From RHKX01 sp046330285 (lineage in GTDB: Bacteria > Actinomycetota > Thermoleophilia > Solirubrobacterales > 70-9): 64,000 bases of DNA. How positions within the stretch are numbered: position 1 is the first letter of the stretch; every line of letters begins with the position of its first letter. The DNA is taken from positions 1-64,000 of the forward strand of contig JAXLSX010000002.1 in NCBI GenBank assembly GCA_046330285.1. Direction: 5' to 3'. Under the pieces are notes generated by a model, which ran no database searches, was not told where the DNA came from, and worked only from the letters and a program-made list of their open reading frames with translations. The translations under genes were made by a program, and so were the position numbers. Positions 49,074-58,025 of the stretch are shown piece by piece.

Positions 49074-50008
49074 TCACCCCGGGCCGGCTACCAATCCCGG
49101 GAGAGGTGCCCGCGAGCGAATCCTGCTCGAGGTACTGCTTGAACGCCTCGAGCTCGTTCGGAGTCGATCGAGTACGTGTGCGAGTCCTCGGAGAGCGGCC
49201 ACCGCGGACGTCGGCCGTAGGCGGAGACGCCGTCGACCATGGCCCCGTGGATGTCGGCGTCGCGCTTGTACGAAGCGGGCCGTGTGGCCGGTGTGGATGC
49301 CGAGCAGGTCATGGAAGACGAGGACCTGGCCGTTGGTCGCGCCGCCGGCGCCGATCCCGATCACCGGCACCTCCATGCGCGGCATGATCGCCTCGGTGAC
49401 GGCGGCGGGCACGGCCTCGAAGACGATGCGCTGAAGCAGCCGACCGCCTGCAGCGCGAAGGCGTCCTCGGCGATCTGGGCGGCCCGCTCGCGGTCCGGCC
49501 CTGGGCCTTGTAGCCATGAAGGCGCAGGTCGCCGTCTGCGGGGTCAGGCCGACGTGACCCATGACCGGGATGCCGGCGCGGACGATCGCCCGCGCCCGGT
49601 CGACCGAGGCGCCGCCGCGCTCGAGCTTGACCGCGTCACAGCCCGCCTCCTTGATGAAGCGCTGGGCGTTCGCGATCGCCTGCTCGTTCGAGTTCTCGTA
49701 GGAGCCGAAGGGCATGTCGCCGACGAGGAACGCGGTCCTGAGGCCGCGGCGGACGGCGGCGGCGAGCATCAGCATCTCGTCCATGCCGACCGGGACGGTC
49801 AGGTCGTGCCCGAGGACGGTCATCGCCCCGGAGTCGCCGACGAGGACGATGTCGACGCCGGCGGCCTCGGCCACCTGCGCCGAGGGGAAGTCGTAGGCGG
49901 TGACCATCGCGATCGGCTCGCCGAGCTCGCGCATCTCCTCGATTCGCGGGATCAGACCTTGGAGCGCTCGTCGGGAGGGGTGTTCGGTACTCGCGGTGCG
50001 GTGCTCAT
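49074..50008 (-). pseudogene. panB: 3-methyl-2-oxobutanoate hydroxymethyltransferase, frame-disrupted
   Basis: Second gene of a pantothenate pair (hydroxymethylates 2-oxoisovalerate to ketopantoate). From ATG at 50008, joined frames give MVTAYDFPSAQVAEAAG, VGDSGAMTVLGHDLT with the metal Asp, DMPFGSYE, VKLERG, GIPVMGHVGLTPQ, then MPRMEVPVIGIGAG and HDLLGIHTGHTARFV. Indels near 49960, 49500, 49430, 49290 and 49160 break the frame. The stop is uncertain because the C-terminus changes frame. Start overlaps the panC stop (ATGA). Confidence 0.85.
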
Positions 50009-50886
50009 CGGGGTGTCTGCCTCTCTTGGTTCGGTGTCGTCTCGACGATCACGTCGGTGTCGATCAGGCGGGCATCGCCCACCTGGGCGGCGACGGCGAT
50101 CCAGCGCCCGCCGCCCGTTGAAGCTCTCGATCGGTGCGAGGTCGCCGGCGTCGCGGGCCTCGAGGTACTCGGGTTCGATTCCGGCGCTCGCGAGTTCCTC
50201 GCGGGCGGCCGCAGGCACCGCGGCTGGCGGAGGCGCCGGGCTCGGCAGCCGCGGCGGCTACCCTCGAGGCTCGGTGCAGTGTGGGCGCCCGTTCGCGGTC
50301 GGCGGGGGAGAGGTAGGCGTTCCGAGAGGACATCGCCAGCCCGTCGGCCTCGCGGACCGTGGACGACCGACGATCTCGACCGGGAAGTCGAGGTCGGCCG
50401 CCGCTGGACCACGACGGCCTGCTGGGCGTCCTTCCTGGCCGAAGTAGGCGGTGCGGGGCCGACGGTGTTGAAGAGCTTGGCGACAACGGTGAGCGACGCC
50501 GCCGTGCTCCAGGCCCGCGCAGGGCGGGGTCGCCGCAGAGGACCTCGGTCAGCCCTCCGACTTCGACCGCGGTCGCGAAGCCCTCGGGGTAGACCTCCTC
50601 CACCGCCGGGGCGCGGAGCAGAAGTCGACGCCGGCCTCGGAGGCGACGGCGGCGTCCGCTCACGGTCGCGCGGATAGCGCGAGAGGTCCTCACCGGGCCC
50701 GAACTGCGCCGGGTTGACGAACAGGCTCATGACGACGACGTCGCAGTCGCGCCGCGCCGCTTCGAGCAGGGCGACGTGGCCGTCGTGAAGGAAGCCCATG
50801 GTCGGGACGAGGCCGATCGACAGCCCCTCGCGCCGAGACCCGGCAGGCGCCTCACGCAGCTCACGCTTGGTCTCGACGATCCTCAT
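50005..50886 (-). pseudogene. panC: pantothenate synthetase, frame-disrupted
   Basis: Joins pantoate and beta-alanine with ATP. From ATG at 50886: RIVETKRELR, LVPTMGFLHDGHVALLEAAR (HxGH-type signature), SLFVNPAQFGPGEDLSRYPRD; later pieces in other frames include VVAKLFN and LAMSSRNAYLSP, the KMSKS-like loop. Several indels break the middle and end, though start and stop happen to be in the same frame. Flanked by DUF2520 and panB with 4-nt overlaps, the usual order. Confidence 0.88.
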
Positions 50887-51635
50887 CGGCGGCCTCCGGC
50901 GGCGGCGACCTCGCGAGTTCGCTCGGCGAGGGTGCAGGTAAAGCTGCTCGAGGGCGGGGTCGGTCGCCGCGATCGCATCGAGATGGCGGGCGACCGTCGC
51001 CTCGTCGCCGCGGGCGATCGGGCCGGTCAGCGCGTCCGGTCCCGTTCCGCCCAGTTGGCAGCGGTCCTGAGGACGAGCGGCGCCAGCAGCTCGCGGCCGT
51101 TCTCGATCCCGGCTGCCGCCGAGGCTCCTCGGCGCTCGACTCCAGCGCGACCAGGAAGTTCGAGGCGATCGCGGCCGCGGCGTGGTGAGCGGCGCGGGAC
51201 TCCTCGGGGACGTCGAAGGGCGTCATCTGGCAAGGCGTCGGCGATCCGCCGGGCCAGGTCGGCGGCGGCGGGTGCCGATGCGGCGATCGCGACCGGGGCG
51301 CCGGTCAGGTCGGCTTGGCGTCGGGAACCGTCTGCAGGGGGTGGAGCGAGAAGGTCTCCGCGCCGGCGTCCCCGGCCGCGGCGAGGGCGCCGAGGGTCGT
51401 CGCTCCGCTCGTATGGCCGACGAACCGCGAGCTTCCCTCGGGAGCCGCGGCGATCGCGCTCTGCAGGCGCTCTCGATCTCGGCGTCGGGAACGCACAGCA
51501 GTACGACCTCGGGCCGGCTGTCACCGAAAGGCCCCTCGCGGCCGACGCCAGCTCGGCCTCCGCTCCCGCGGCCCGGAGCAGGCGGGCGAGGCTGCCACCC
51601 ACGCGGCCGTCGCCGATCGGCGTGATCGGCGGCAT
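50883..51635 (-). pseudogene. Rossmann-like / DUF2520 domain protein, frame-disrupted
   Basis: Upstream partner of panC. Joined frames give a Rossmann start (PIGDGRVGGSLARLLRAAGAE), a middle with FVGHTSGATTLGALAAAGDAGAE and FSLHPLQTVPDA, and the DUF2520 end with ALTGPIARGDEATVARHLDAI and LEQLYL. At least four indels. Proteins of this type commonly sit before panC; ketopantoate reduction has been suggested for relatives but is not established. The divergent 211-nt gap to the FmdB gene shows no further gene. Confidence 0.78.
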
Positions 51636-51846
51636 CGGGGTGGTGTGCACGCGGGCGGACTGCATCCGTTCCAGTTCTCGGCGAGATACCAGACGGTCGG
51701 GTTGTCGTCGATGGCGGCCCCTCTGAGCGGTCCACCTCCCGAAATCACGCTTGTTGGTGTCTGCGTGGGGCGGGATGGCGGCCGGGGGCTGCGGGATGAT
51801 AACTGCGGCATCCAAGCCGATCGCGACCCGTCTACGATCGGCCGCG

Positions 51847-52109
51847 ATGCCGATCTACGAGTTCGGTACGGCGGCTGCGGCGAGCGCTTCGAGGCTGCGT
51901 ACCGCGGGGACCGAACGGGCCGAAGTGCCCAGCCTGCCGGCACCACCTGCAGCGCGGCCGCCAGCTCTCGTGCTCGGGCTGACCCGGCAGCCGACGCCGG
52001 CGCAGAAGCGGCCCGGATGGAGGATCGGCGGGGGACGGATCGCGACGGGGCTCGGCAGCGGTTCAAGGCGAACCTCGCGAAGGGTCGCGAGCGGAAGCCA
52101 GGCTCGTAG
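51847..52109 (+). pseudogene. FmdB-family zinc-ribbon protein, frame-disrupted
   Basis: Begins MPIYEF in one frame, followed in the next by YGGCGERFEAAYRG; the second cysteine pair is scrambled by frame changes, and the end (RQRFKANLAKGRERKPGS) is in a third frame. This is the short zinc-ribbon regulator found before glycosylase genes in many actinobacteria. Its exact role is unknown. Two or more indels. Confidence 0.7.
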
Positions 52110-52742
52110 CCAGGACGGCGGAACGGCGCGAGGCGCTCGTCGCGGTCTACCGCGAGGCTTCGGATTGCACCCTCTGCCCCGCTCGCCCAGACGCGGACGA
52201 AGGTCGTGTTCGGGGCGGGCAACGCCGACGCCGATCGGTGTTCTCGGCGAGGCGCCAGGGGCGGAGGACAAGCGCGGCCTTCCGTTCGTCGGCCGGGCCG
52301 GCGGTCTTCTGAATGAGCTCCTCGGCGAGATCGGCCTCGACCGCGAGTCCGTCTTCGCCAACACATGTGCCGCCCGCCCGGCAACCGCGATCGCAGCCGG
52401 TCGAGCTCTCGAACTCCTGCCGTCCTACCTGCTGGAAAGTCGACCTGATCGAGCCGAAGGTGATCGTCACGCTCGGGAACTTCGCGACGAAGCTGATCAC
52501 GGGCGATCAGACCGGCATCACCAAGGTGCGCGGGCGCTGAACCACCGGCTCGGTGAGCGCACCGTCCGCGTCTTCCCGATCCTCCATCCGGCGGCGGCCC
52601 TGAGGACGCCGCGGCTGCAAGGCACGATGAGCGAGGACTTCGCGGCGATGACCGGCTCCTCGAGGAGCCGGCGCCGGATCGGGGCATCCGCCGAATCGCC
52701 GCCGCCCAGTCCGCCGGAGCCCGGCGCGCCCGTCGGCGATGA
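52106..52742 (+). pseudogene. type 4 uracil-DNA glycosylase, frame-disrupted
   Basis: Removes uracil from DNA; the family carries a [4Fe-4S] cluster. Joined frames give ALVAVYREASDCTLCP (first cluster Cys pair), TKVVFGAGNAD, GEAPGAED with the active-site loop, RGLPFVGRAGGLLNELLGEIGLDRESVF, NTC, VDLIEPKVIVTLGNFATKLITG, and FPILHPAAAL. About six indels, for example near 52190, 52230, 52370 and 52540. The start codon appears as GTA, probably an error of GTG. Overlaps tsaE by 4 nt. Confidence 0.82.
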
Positions 52743-53215
52743 CCAGCTCGATGGCCGGCCTCGAGATGGGCTCGGCGGCCGATCGGCCAGGCGGCAGGGC
52801 GTCGTCCGGTCGAGACGGACGGAGGCGATCGCCGCCGAGCTCGCGTCCGGGCTGCGCCCGGGCGACGTCGTCCTGCTTCCGCGTGATGACCTCGGGTCAG
52901 GCAAGACGACCTTCGTCCGGGGGGCGGCGCGGGCCCTCGGTGTCGACGAGCCGGTGACCTCGCCGACGTTCACGATCGGCCAGCGCTACGAGGTGCCGTC
53001 CACGTGGTCTCTCATCTCGACCTGCATCGCCTCGCCGGGAACCGGGCTCGAGGCCGAGATCCGCGCTCCTCGACGACTACCTGACCGCCGACGCGATCGC
53101 CTTCGTCGAGTGGCCGGAGCCGGCGACACCGCTGATCCCAGGGCCAGCAGCGGTCGTCACGCTCACCCACGGCGGTGGCGATGTCCGCGAGATCGCGATC
53201 GAGAGGCGCGGGTGA
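52739..53215 (+). pseudogene. tsaE: tRNA t6A synthesis ATPase TsaE, frame-disrupted
   Basis: ATPase of the threonylcarbamoyl-adenosine tRNA modification complex. Joined frames: TEAIAAELASGLRPGDVVLL, Walker A region DLGSGKTTFVRGAARAL, EPVTSPTFTIGQRYE, LDDYLTADAIAFVEWPE and GDVREIAIERRG. Indels near 52780, 52890, 53005 and 53065. ATG at 52739 and TGA at 53213 are inferred from overlaps with the genes on both sides. Confidence 0.85.
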
Positions 53216-53880
53216 TCCTCGGCTTCGACACGACGACCCCGGAGACGACCGTCGCCGTGGTCCATCGCGGCGAGGTGCTGTTCGAAGCGGCCGCCGGTCC
53301 AGGGCCCGACGGCAGGCCGGTGGCCGGCACGGCGCTGCTCGCGATGGTCGACGAAGCGGCGTCTGCCGCCGGCGGCTGGGACCGGATCGCGACGATCGCG
53401 GTCGGCCGCGGCTCGTTCACCGGGCTGCGGATCGCGATCAGCACAGCGCGGGCGATCTCGCAGGCGCGCCGGATCCCGGTGGCGGGCGTGGATTCGACGG
53501 CGGCGCTGGCGGCCGAGCTCCGCAGAGGGCAGGGGAGGGCGGCCCGTCGTCGGGATCGTCGATGCCCGGCGCGGCAGGTGTTCGCCGCCGCCGACCTCGG
53601 CTTGGGTGCCGGCGAGCCGGTCGTCTGCGCCCTGCGGACGTCGCATCCGCGCTTCGGCGACGGCCTCGGCTTCGCCGTGGCCGGCGGGGACGAGGCCGAT
53701 GCGATTCAGGACCGAAATCGAGGCGATCGGCTTCGAGGTCGACGACGAGGATCCTGCGAACCGGCTCTCGGCGCGGCAGATCTGCCTGCTGGCCGCGAAG
53801 ATGGAGCCCGGCGGGGCGCGCTATCCCGCCGGCGTCACCCCCAAGTACATGAGACGACCCGACGCGGAGCGTTGGCTTGA
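53212..53880 (+). pseudogene. tsaB: tRNA t6A synthesis protein TsaB, frame-disrupted
   Basis: Non-catalytic partner of TsaD in t6A synthesis. The first 110 residues are unbroken from GTG at 53212: ILGFDTTTPETTVAVV and the hallmark GRGSFTGLRIAISTARAIS, then VDSTAALA. Frames change near 53540, 53640 and 53705. The C-terminus PKYMRRPDAERWL is readable. Its stop overlaps the TTG of rimI. Confidence 0.88.
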
Positions 53881-54381
53881 GCGAAACGGCAACAGATCGC
53901 GTGATCATCGACCCCGGCGAGTGCCCTCGCCGGCTGACGTACGGCGATCTGCCGGGCGTCCTCTCGATCGAGCGCCGGTCGTTCCCCGCGCCGTGGTCGC
54001 TGGCGATGTTCGTGCTCGAGGTCTCGAAGCCCTCCGGCGTCTGCCTCGCGGCCACGAACGGCGACGAGATCCTCGCTACCTCGTCTGCTCACGGTGGCCG
54101 GGCGTCTTCGCACCTGATGAACGTGGCGGTCAGTCGATCGCCGCCGCCTCGGGATCGCCGAGCGGATGGTCGAGAGGATGCTGGTGGAGGCCGGCCGCGA
54201 GGAGCCTTCACGCTCGAGGGTCAGGGTTTCCAATCACGGGGCCATCGCGATGTACGAGAAGCTCGGCTTCCGCCGAGCCGGCCGCCGTCGCCGCCACCGG
54301 CGACAACGGCGAGGACGCGATGATCATGTGGCTCGGGGATCCCGAAACCTGGTGCCCGCCGTCCCGGACCGCTCGCGATGA
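53877..54381 (+). pseudogene. rimI: ribosomal-protein-alanine N-acetyltransferase RimI-like, frame-disrupted
   Basis: GNAT acetyltransferase. From TTG at 53877 (overlapping the tsaB stop): YGDLPGVLSIERRSFPAPWSLAMF, EVSKPSGVCLAA, then in other frames HLMNVAV, AERMVERMLVEAGREE, VSNHGAIAMYEKLGFRRAG. Acetyl-CoA site (usually RxxGxG) is scrambled near 54150 by two indels. The order tsaE-tsaB-rimI-tsaD is standard in actinobacteria. Confidence 0.85.
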
Positions 54382-55350
54382 CGCGAGATCCTCGCCATCG
54401 AGACCTCCTGCGACGACACCTGTGCGGCCGTCCTCGACGGCCCGCGGATCCTCAGCAACGTCGTCTCTCCGCAAGGCCCGCCTCCACGCCCGCTTCGGCG
54501 GCGGCATCGTTCCCGAGGTCGCCTCGCGCCGGCATCTGGAGTTGATCAACCCGGTGGTCGACGCGGCGCTCGAGGACGCCGGCCACAGCCTCGATTCCGA
54601 TCGACGCGATCGCCGTCACGAACAAGCCGGGCTGATCGGCGCCCTGCTGGTCGGCGTCAACACCGCGAAGTCGCTCGCGGCCGCCACCGGCAAGCCGCTG
54701 ATCCCCGTCGACCACCTCCAGGGCCACGTCGCCGCCGCCTACCTCGAGAGCGGACCCGATCGAGCCGCCCTTCCTCGCCCTGATCGCCAGCGGCGGCCGC
54801 ACGCTGCTCGCCGAGGTTCGCGAGGAGGGCAGGTTCGCGATCGCCGGCCAGACGCTCGACGACACCGCCGGGGAGGCCCTCGACAAGGCAGCCCGGCTGC
54901 TCGGCCTCGGGTTTCCGGGCGGGCCCGCGATCGGCGAGAAGCCGAGGACGGCGACCCAGGCATTCGCGATGCCGATCGCGATGGCGCATGACAGCATCGA
55001 CTTCGGCTTCAGCGGGCTCAAGGAACGGCGCTCGTCTACGCGGTCCGCGACCTCGGCGAGCGGACTGCCGAGCGCCGCGCCGACCTCGCCGCGAGTTTCC
55101 AGGCGGCCGTCGTCGGGCAGCTCGTGGCCAAGCTCCGCCGAGCCCTCGACCTCGGTGAATGGCAATCGGTCGCGCTCGAGGCGGGGTCGCGGCCAACGGA
55201 CCGCTGCGCGAGCGCGCCGCCGCCCTCTGCGAGAACGTGGCGTCGCCCTGCAGTTGCTGCCCTTCGAGCTCTGCACCGACAACGCGGCGATGATCAGGTC
55301 GGCCGCGATTCGCCGAGCCGATCCCCTACCCCGAGTACCTCGAGCTCTGA
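54378..55350 (+). pseudogene. tsaD: tRNA N6-adenosine threonylcarbamoyltransferase, frame-disrupted
   Basis: Transfers the threonylcarbamoyl group to A37 of ANN-reading tRNAs. Joined frames: LAIETSCDDTCAAVLDG, PEVASRRHLELINPVV, GLIGALLVGVNTAKSLAAATG, the metal-binding HLQGHVAAAYLES, IASGGRTLLAEV, GQTLDDTAGEALDKAARLLGL, IDFGFSGLK and ELCTDNAAMI. At least eight indels, including an extra base at about 54486 and 54760. Essential in nearly all bacteria, so the breaks are hard to accept as real. Confidence 0.9.
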
Positions 55351-55365
55351 GCGCGACGGCCGCTG

Positions 55366-55620
55366 ATGGCCGAGCAAGGTGGTCACCCTCTACGGCCGCG
55401 ACGGCTGCCACCTCTGCGAGGAGGCGCGGGTCCGGCTCGAGGAGATGCGGCGCGGCGGTGCCGCCTTCGCCCTCATGGAGATCGACATCGAGTCGGACGC
55501 CGACATGCACCGGCGGATCGCCAGGGTTGATCCCCGTCGTCGAGGTCGACGGCGTTCGCGTCAGCGGCTGATCCTCGACGCCGACGCCGTTCGGGCCGGC
55601 TCGATACCTTTTCCCGGTGA
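55366..55620 (+). pseudogene. glutaredoxin-like (DUF836) protein, frame-disrupted
   Basis: Joined frames: VTLYGRDGCHLCEEARVRLEEM with a CHLC redox pair, MEIDIESDADMHRR, IPVVEVDGVRVS, LILDADAV and RLDTFSR before TGA at 55618. Indels near 55378, 55528, 55568 and 55590. Likely a small thiol-disulfide exchange protein. Its stop overlaps the GTG of rex, so the two are coupled. Confidence 0.8.
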
Positions 55621-56286
55621 GCGCGCGGCGCAGCGCACGAGGCGCCCCTCCGCGGGCGCAGCTCGCAACGGCCTCGATCGCCTTTCGCTGGGCGTGGCGG
55701 CCGGCTGGCTCGCTACCTCCAGGTCCTGATCCAGGCGCGGAAGATGGAAGGGGCCATCTCCTCCCAGGACCTCGCCTCCTGGACGCATGTCAACTCGACG
55801 CAGATCCGGCGCGACCTCTCCGGCTTCGGCAAGTTCGGCAAGGCGCGGCGTCGGCTACAACGTCGATTCGCTCGTCGCCGAGATCCGCAAGATCCTCCGG
55901 ACATCAAGGCCAGCACAACATCGCGCTGTTCGGCGCCGGCCACCTCGGCCGGGCGATCGCGACCTCCGACATCCTTCGCCGACCACGGATTCCGGATCGT
56001 CTCGATCTTCGACGTCTCGCCGAAGCTGACCGGGAGAAGAAGATCGGCGGCATCGAGGTGCGCCCGCTCGACGACCTCGAGGACTTCGTCAGCTCGGAGG
56101 AAGTCGTCGTCGGCGTTCCGCTGTTCCGCTGACGCCGCCCGGGAGGTCGCCGACCGCCTCGTCGAGGCCGGCGTACGGGTGATCTTCAACTACCGAGCAG
56201 CTTCTCGACGTACCGCCGAGGTCACCGTTCCACCGTCGAGCCCCGCCGTCGGCCTGCTTTACGCGCTCTACTTCTACCTGGCTTGA
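55617..56286 (+). pseudogene. rex: redox-sensing repressor Rex, frame-disrupted
   Basis: NADH/NAD+ sensing repressor of respiratory and fermentative genes. Joined frames: a winged-helix domain with ARKMEGAISSQDLASWTHVN and STQIRRDLSGFGKFGK, then GVGYNVDSLVAEIRKIL, the Rossmann core ALFGAGHLGRAIA, VSIFDVSPKLTG, IGGIEVRPLDDLEDFV and the end AVGLLYALYFYLA. Indels near 55725, 55850, 55905 and 55975. Coupled to the glutaredoxin-like gene upstream. Confidence 0.88.
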
Positions 56287-56290
56287 ACCG

Positions 56291-57458
56291 ATGACCATGG
56301 CTCGGGACCAGAGCCTCGACCTCGATGCCGCCCGGGCGCGATTCGAGGAGGCGACCGACTTCACGATGGCGTCGAGGAGGAGTTCGCGATCCTCGACCCC
56401 GAGCAGCGGCTCGACCTCGCGCACGGGTTCGAGCGCATGTTCGAGGAGTCGCAGGAGAACGAGATCCTCGCCGACTCCGTCCACGGCGAGCTGATCGACA
56501 CCGAGATCGAGATCGGTCGGGCCGATCGGAGAGCTTCGCCGAGATGCGGGAGCGTCAGCTCGAACGACGGCGGCTGCTGTTCGCCCTCGCCGCCCGTGAG
56601 CATCGCCTCCTCGCAGCCTGCGGGACGCCCCCTGGGCCGACTACCTCGACCAGGCGATCATCGACACGCCCCACTACCGCCGGCTTCGCGCCGAGCTCGG
56701 CTGGGTCGCCCAGCGCAACAACACCTGGAGCCTCCATGTCCACGTAGGCGTCCGCGGCGCCGACCGCGCCGTCGCCGTCTGCGACTCGCTCCGCAACGTC
56801 CTCCCGGTCCTATTGGCGATCTCCGCCAACTCGCCGTTCCTCGACGGGCGCGACCCGGGCCTCGCGTCGGTCCGGACCCGAGATCTTCACCACGCCTTCC
56901 CGCGCTGCGGCATCACGACCCCGTTCGGCGACTGGAGCTCCTACGCGCGGTTCGTCGACCTGCTCGAGCGGACCAGCTCGATCGTCGAGTCGACGCAGCT
57001 CTGGTGGAGCGTCCGTCCCCATCACGCGTTCGGCACCGTCGGTGCCGGATCTGCGACACGCAGAGCGACGAGGAGGAGTCCCTCGCCCTCGCCGGGCTGA
57101 TGGTCGCCGCCGTAGCCCAGGCGTGCGCGGACTGCGACGACGGCGTCCTCGCGCCCCCGCGCCGCGCGCACGAGCTCGAGGAGAACCTCTGGCGCGCCAT
57201 TCGCCACGGCCTCGACGGGCAGATGATCGACTTCGAGGCCGGCAGGGAAATCGCGACGACGGCCGCGGTCGCGGAGCTGCTCGCCTGGACCGAGCCTGCG
57301 CGCGCCCAGCTCGGGATCGATCTCGGCGGCTTCGATCCGACCGGGCCGAACGGCTCGCAGCGCTCGCGTGAGCTTTGCTCGAGTCGGGCGCGTCCCCTCG
57401 CCGACGCCTACCGGGCGTCAGTCGACGAACGGCGGACACCTACCCGGTCGCTGGGTAA
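56291..57458 (+). pseudogene. glutamate-cysteine ligase type 2 (YbdK/GCS2), frame-disrupted
   Basis: Carboxylate-amine ligase of the GCS2 family. Joined frames: FTxxxEEEFAILDPEQRLDLAHGFER, SGRSESFAEMRERQLERRR, YRRLRAELGWVAQRNNTWSLHVHVGVRG, LLAISANSPFLDGRDPG, FPRCGITTPFGDWSSYARFVDLL, HHAFGTVEVRICDTQ and IRHGLDGQMIDFEAG. Substrates may be Glu and Cys (glutathione or ergothioneine route) or another amine. Indels near 56370, 56525, 56635, 56880 and 57045. Ends at TAA 57456-57458. Confidence 0.85.
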
Positions 57459-57467
57459 GGTGATCGC

Positions 57468-57865
57468 ATGAACGACACCGAGGGAACCGAACCGCAGGGG
57501 CAACCGCCGCGAGGCGCCGGGGCCGGAGGAGCAGCTCTCGCCCGAGCAGGAGCAGATGCTGCGGGAGATGGAGGAGCGATGCGGACGGTCCGCGTCCAGG
57601 ACCTCGTCGCCCAGAGCGTCGTCAGCATCCTCAACCTCTCCGCCCGCCGGATCCTCAAGGAGGACGAGCGCGACCTCGAGCAGGCCCAGGTCGGCATCGA
57701 GGCCATCCGTGGGATGGTCGACGTCCTCGATCCGGACTCGCAGCGCGAGATCGAGCACCGCCTTCGCAGATCCAGGTCCTCTACGCCCAGGCCGCCGGCG
57801 GCGGCGGTGGCGGCGATGCCCCGCCCGAGGGCGGGGCCCAGGAACCGGGTCCCGGCCCGGGATGA
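57468..57865 (+). pseudogene. DUF1844 protein, frame-disrupted
   Basis: Joined frames: MNDTEGTEPQGQPPR, EEQLSPEQEQMLREMEER, then the DUF1844 core TVRVQDLVAQSVVSILNLSARRI and ILKEDERDLEQAQVGIEAIRGMV, ending in a Gly-rich tail. Function unknown for the family, which is common in actinobacteria and often near tsaD or infC. Two indels near 57510 and 57575. Confidence 0.75.
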
Positions 57866-58025
57866 TCCGGGCGGTCGGGCGCCGCCCGTATCTGGACTCC
57901 CGGTTCGGACGCAAGGCCGAACTAGCACCGAACCGCATTTACAGCGCCCCCTCCGGGTATGCTCCCCCGGCTTTTCGAGGCCGTCCGGGCATTGCAGGGA
58001 CGGCTTCCTCTGGAATCCCACCTCG

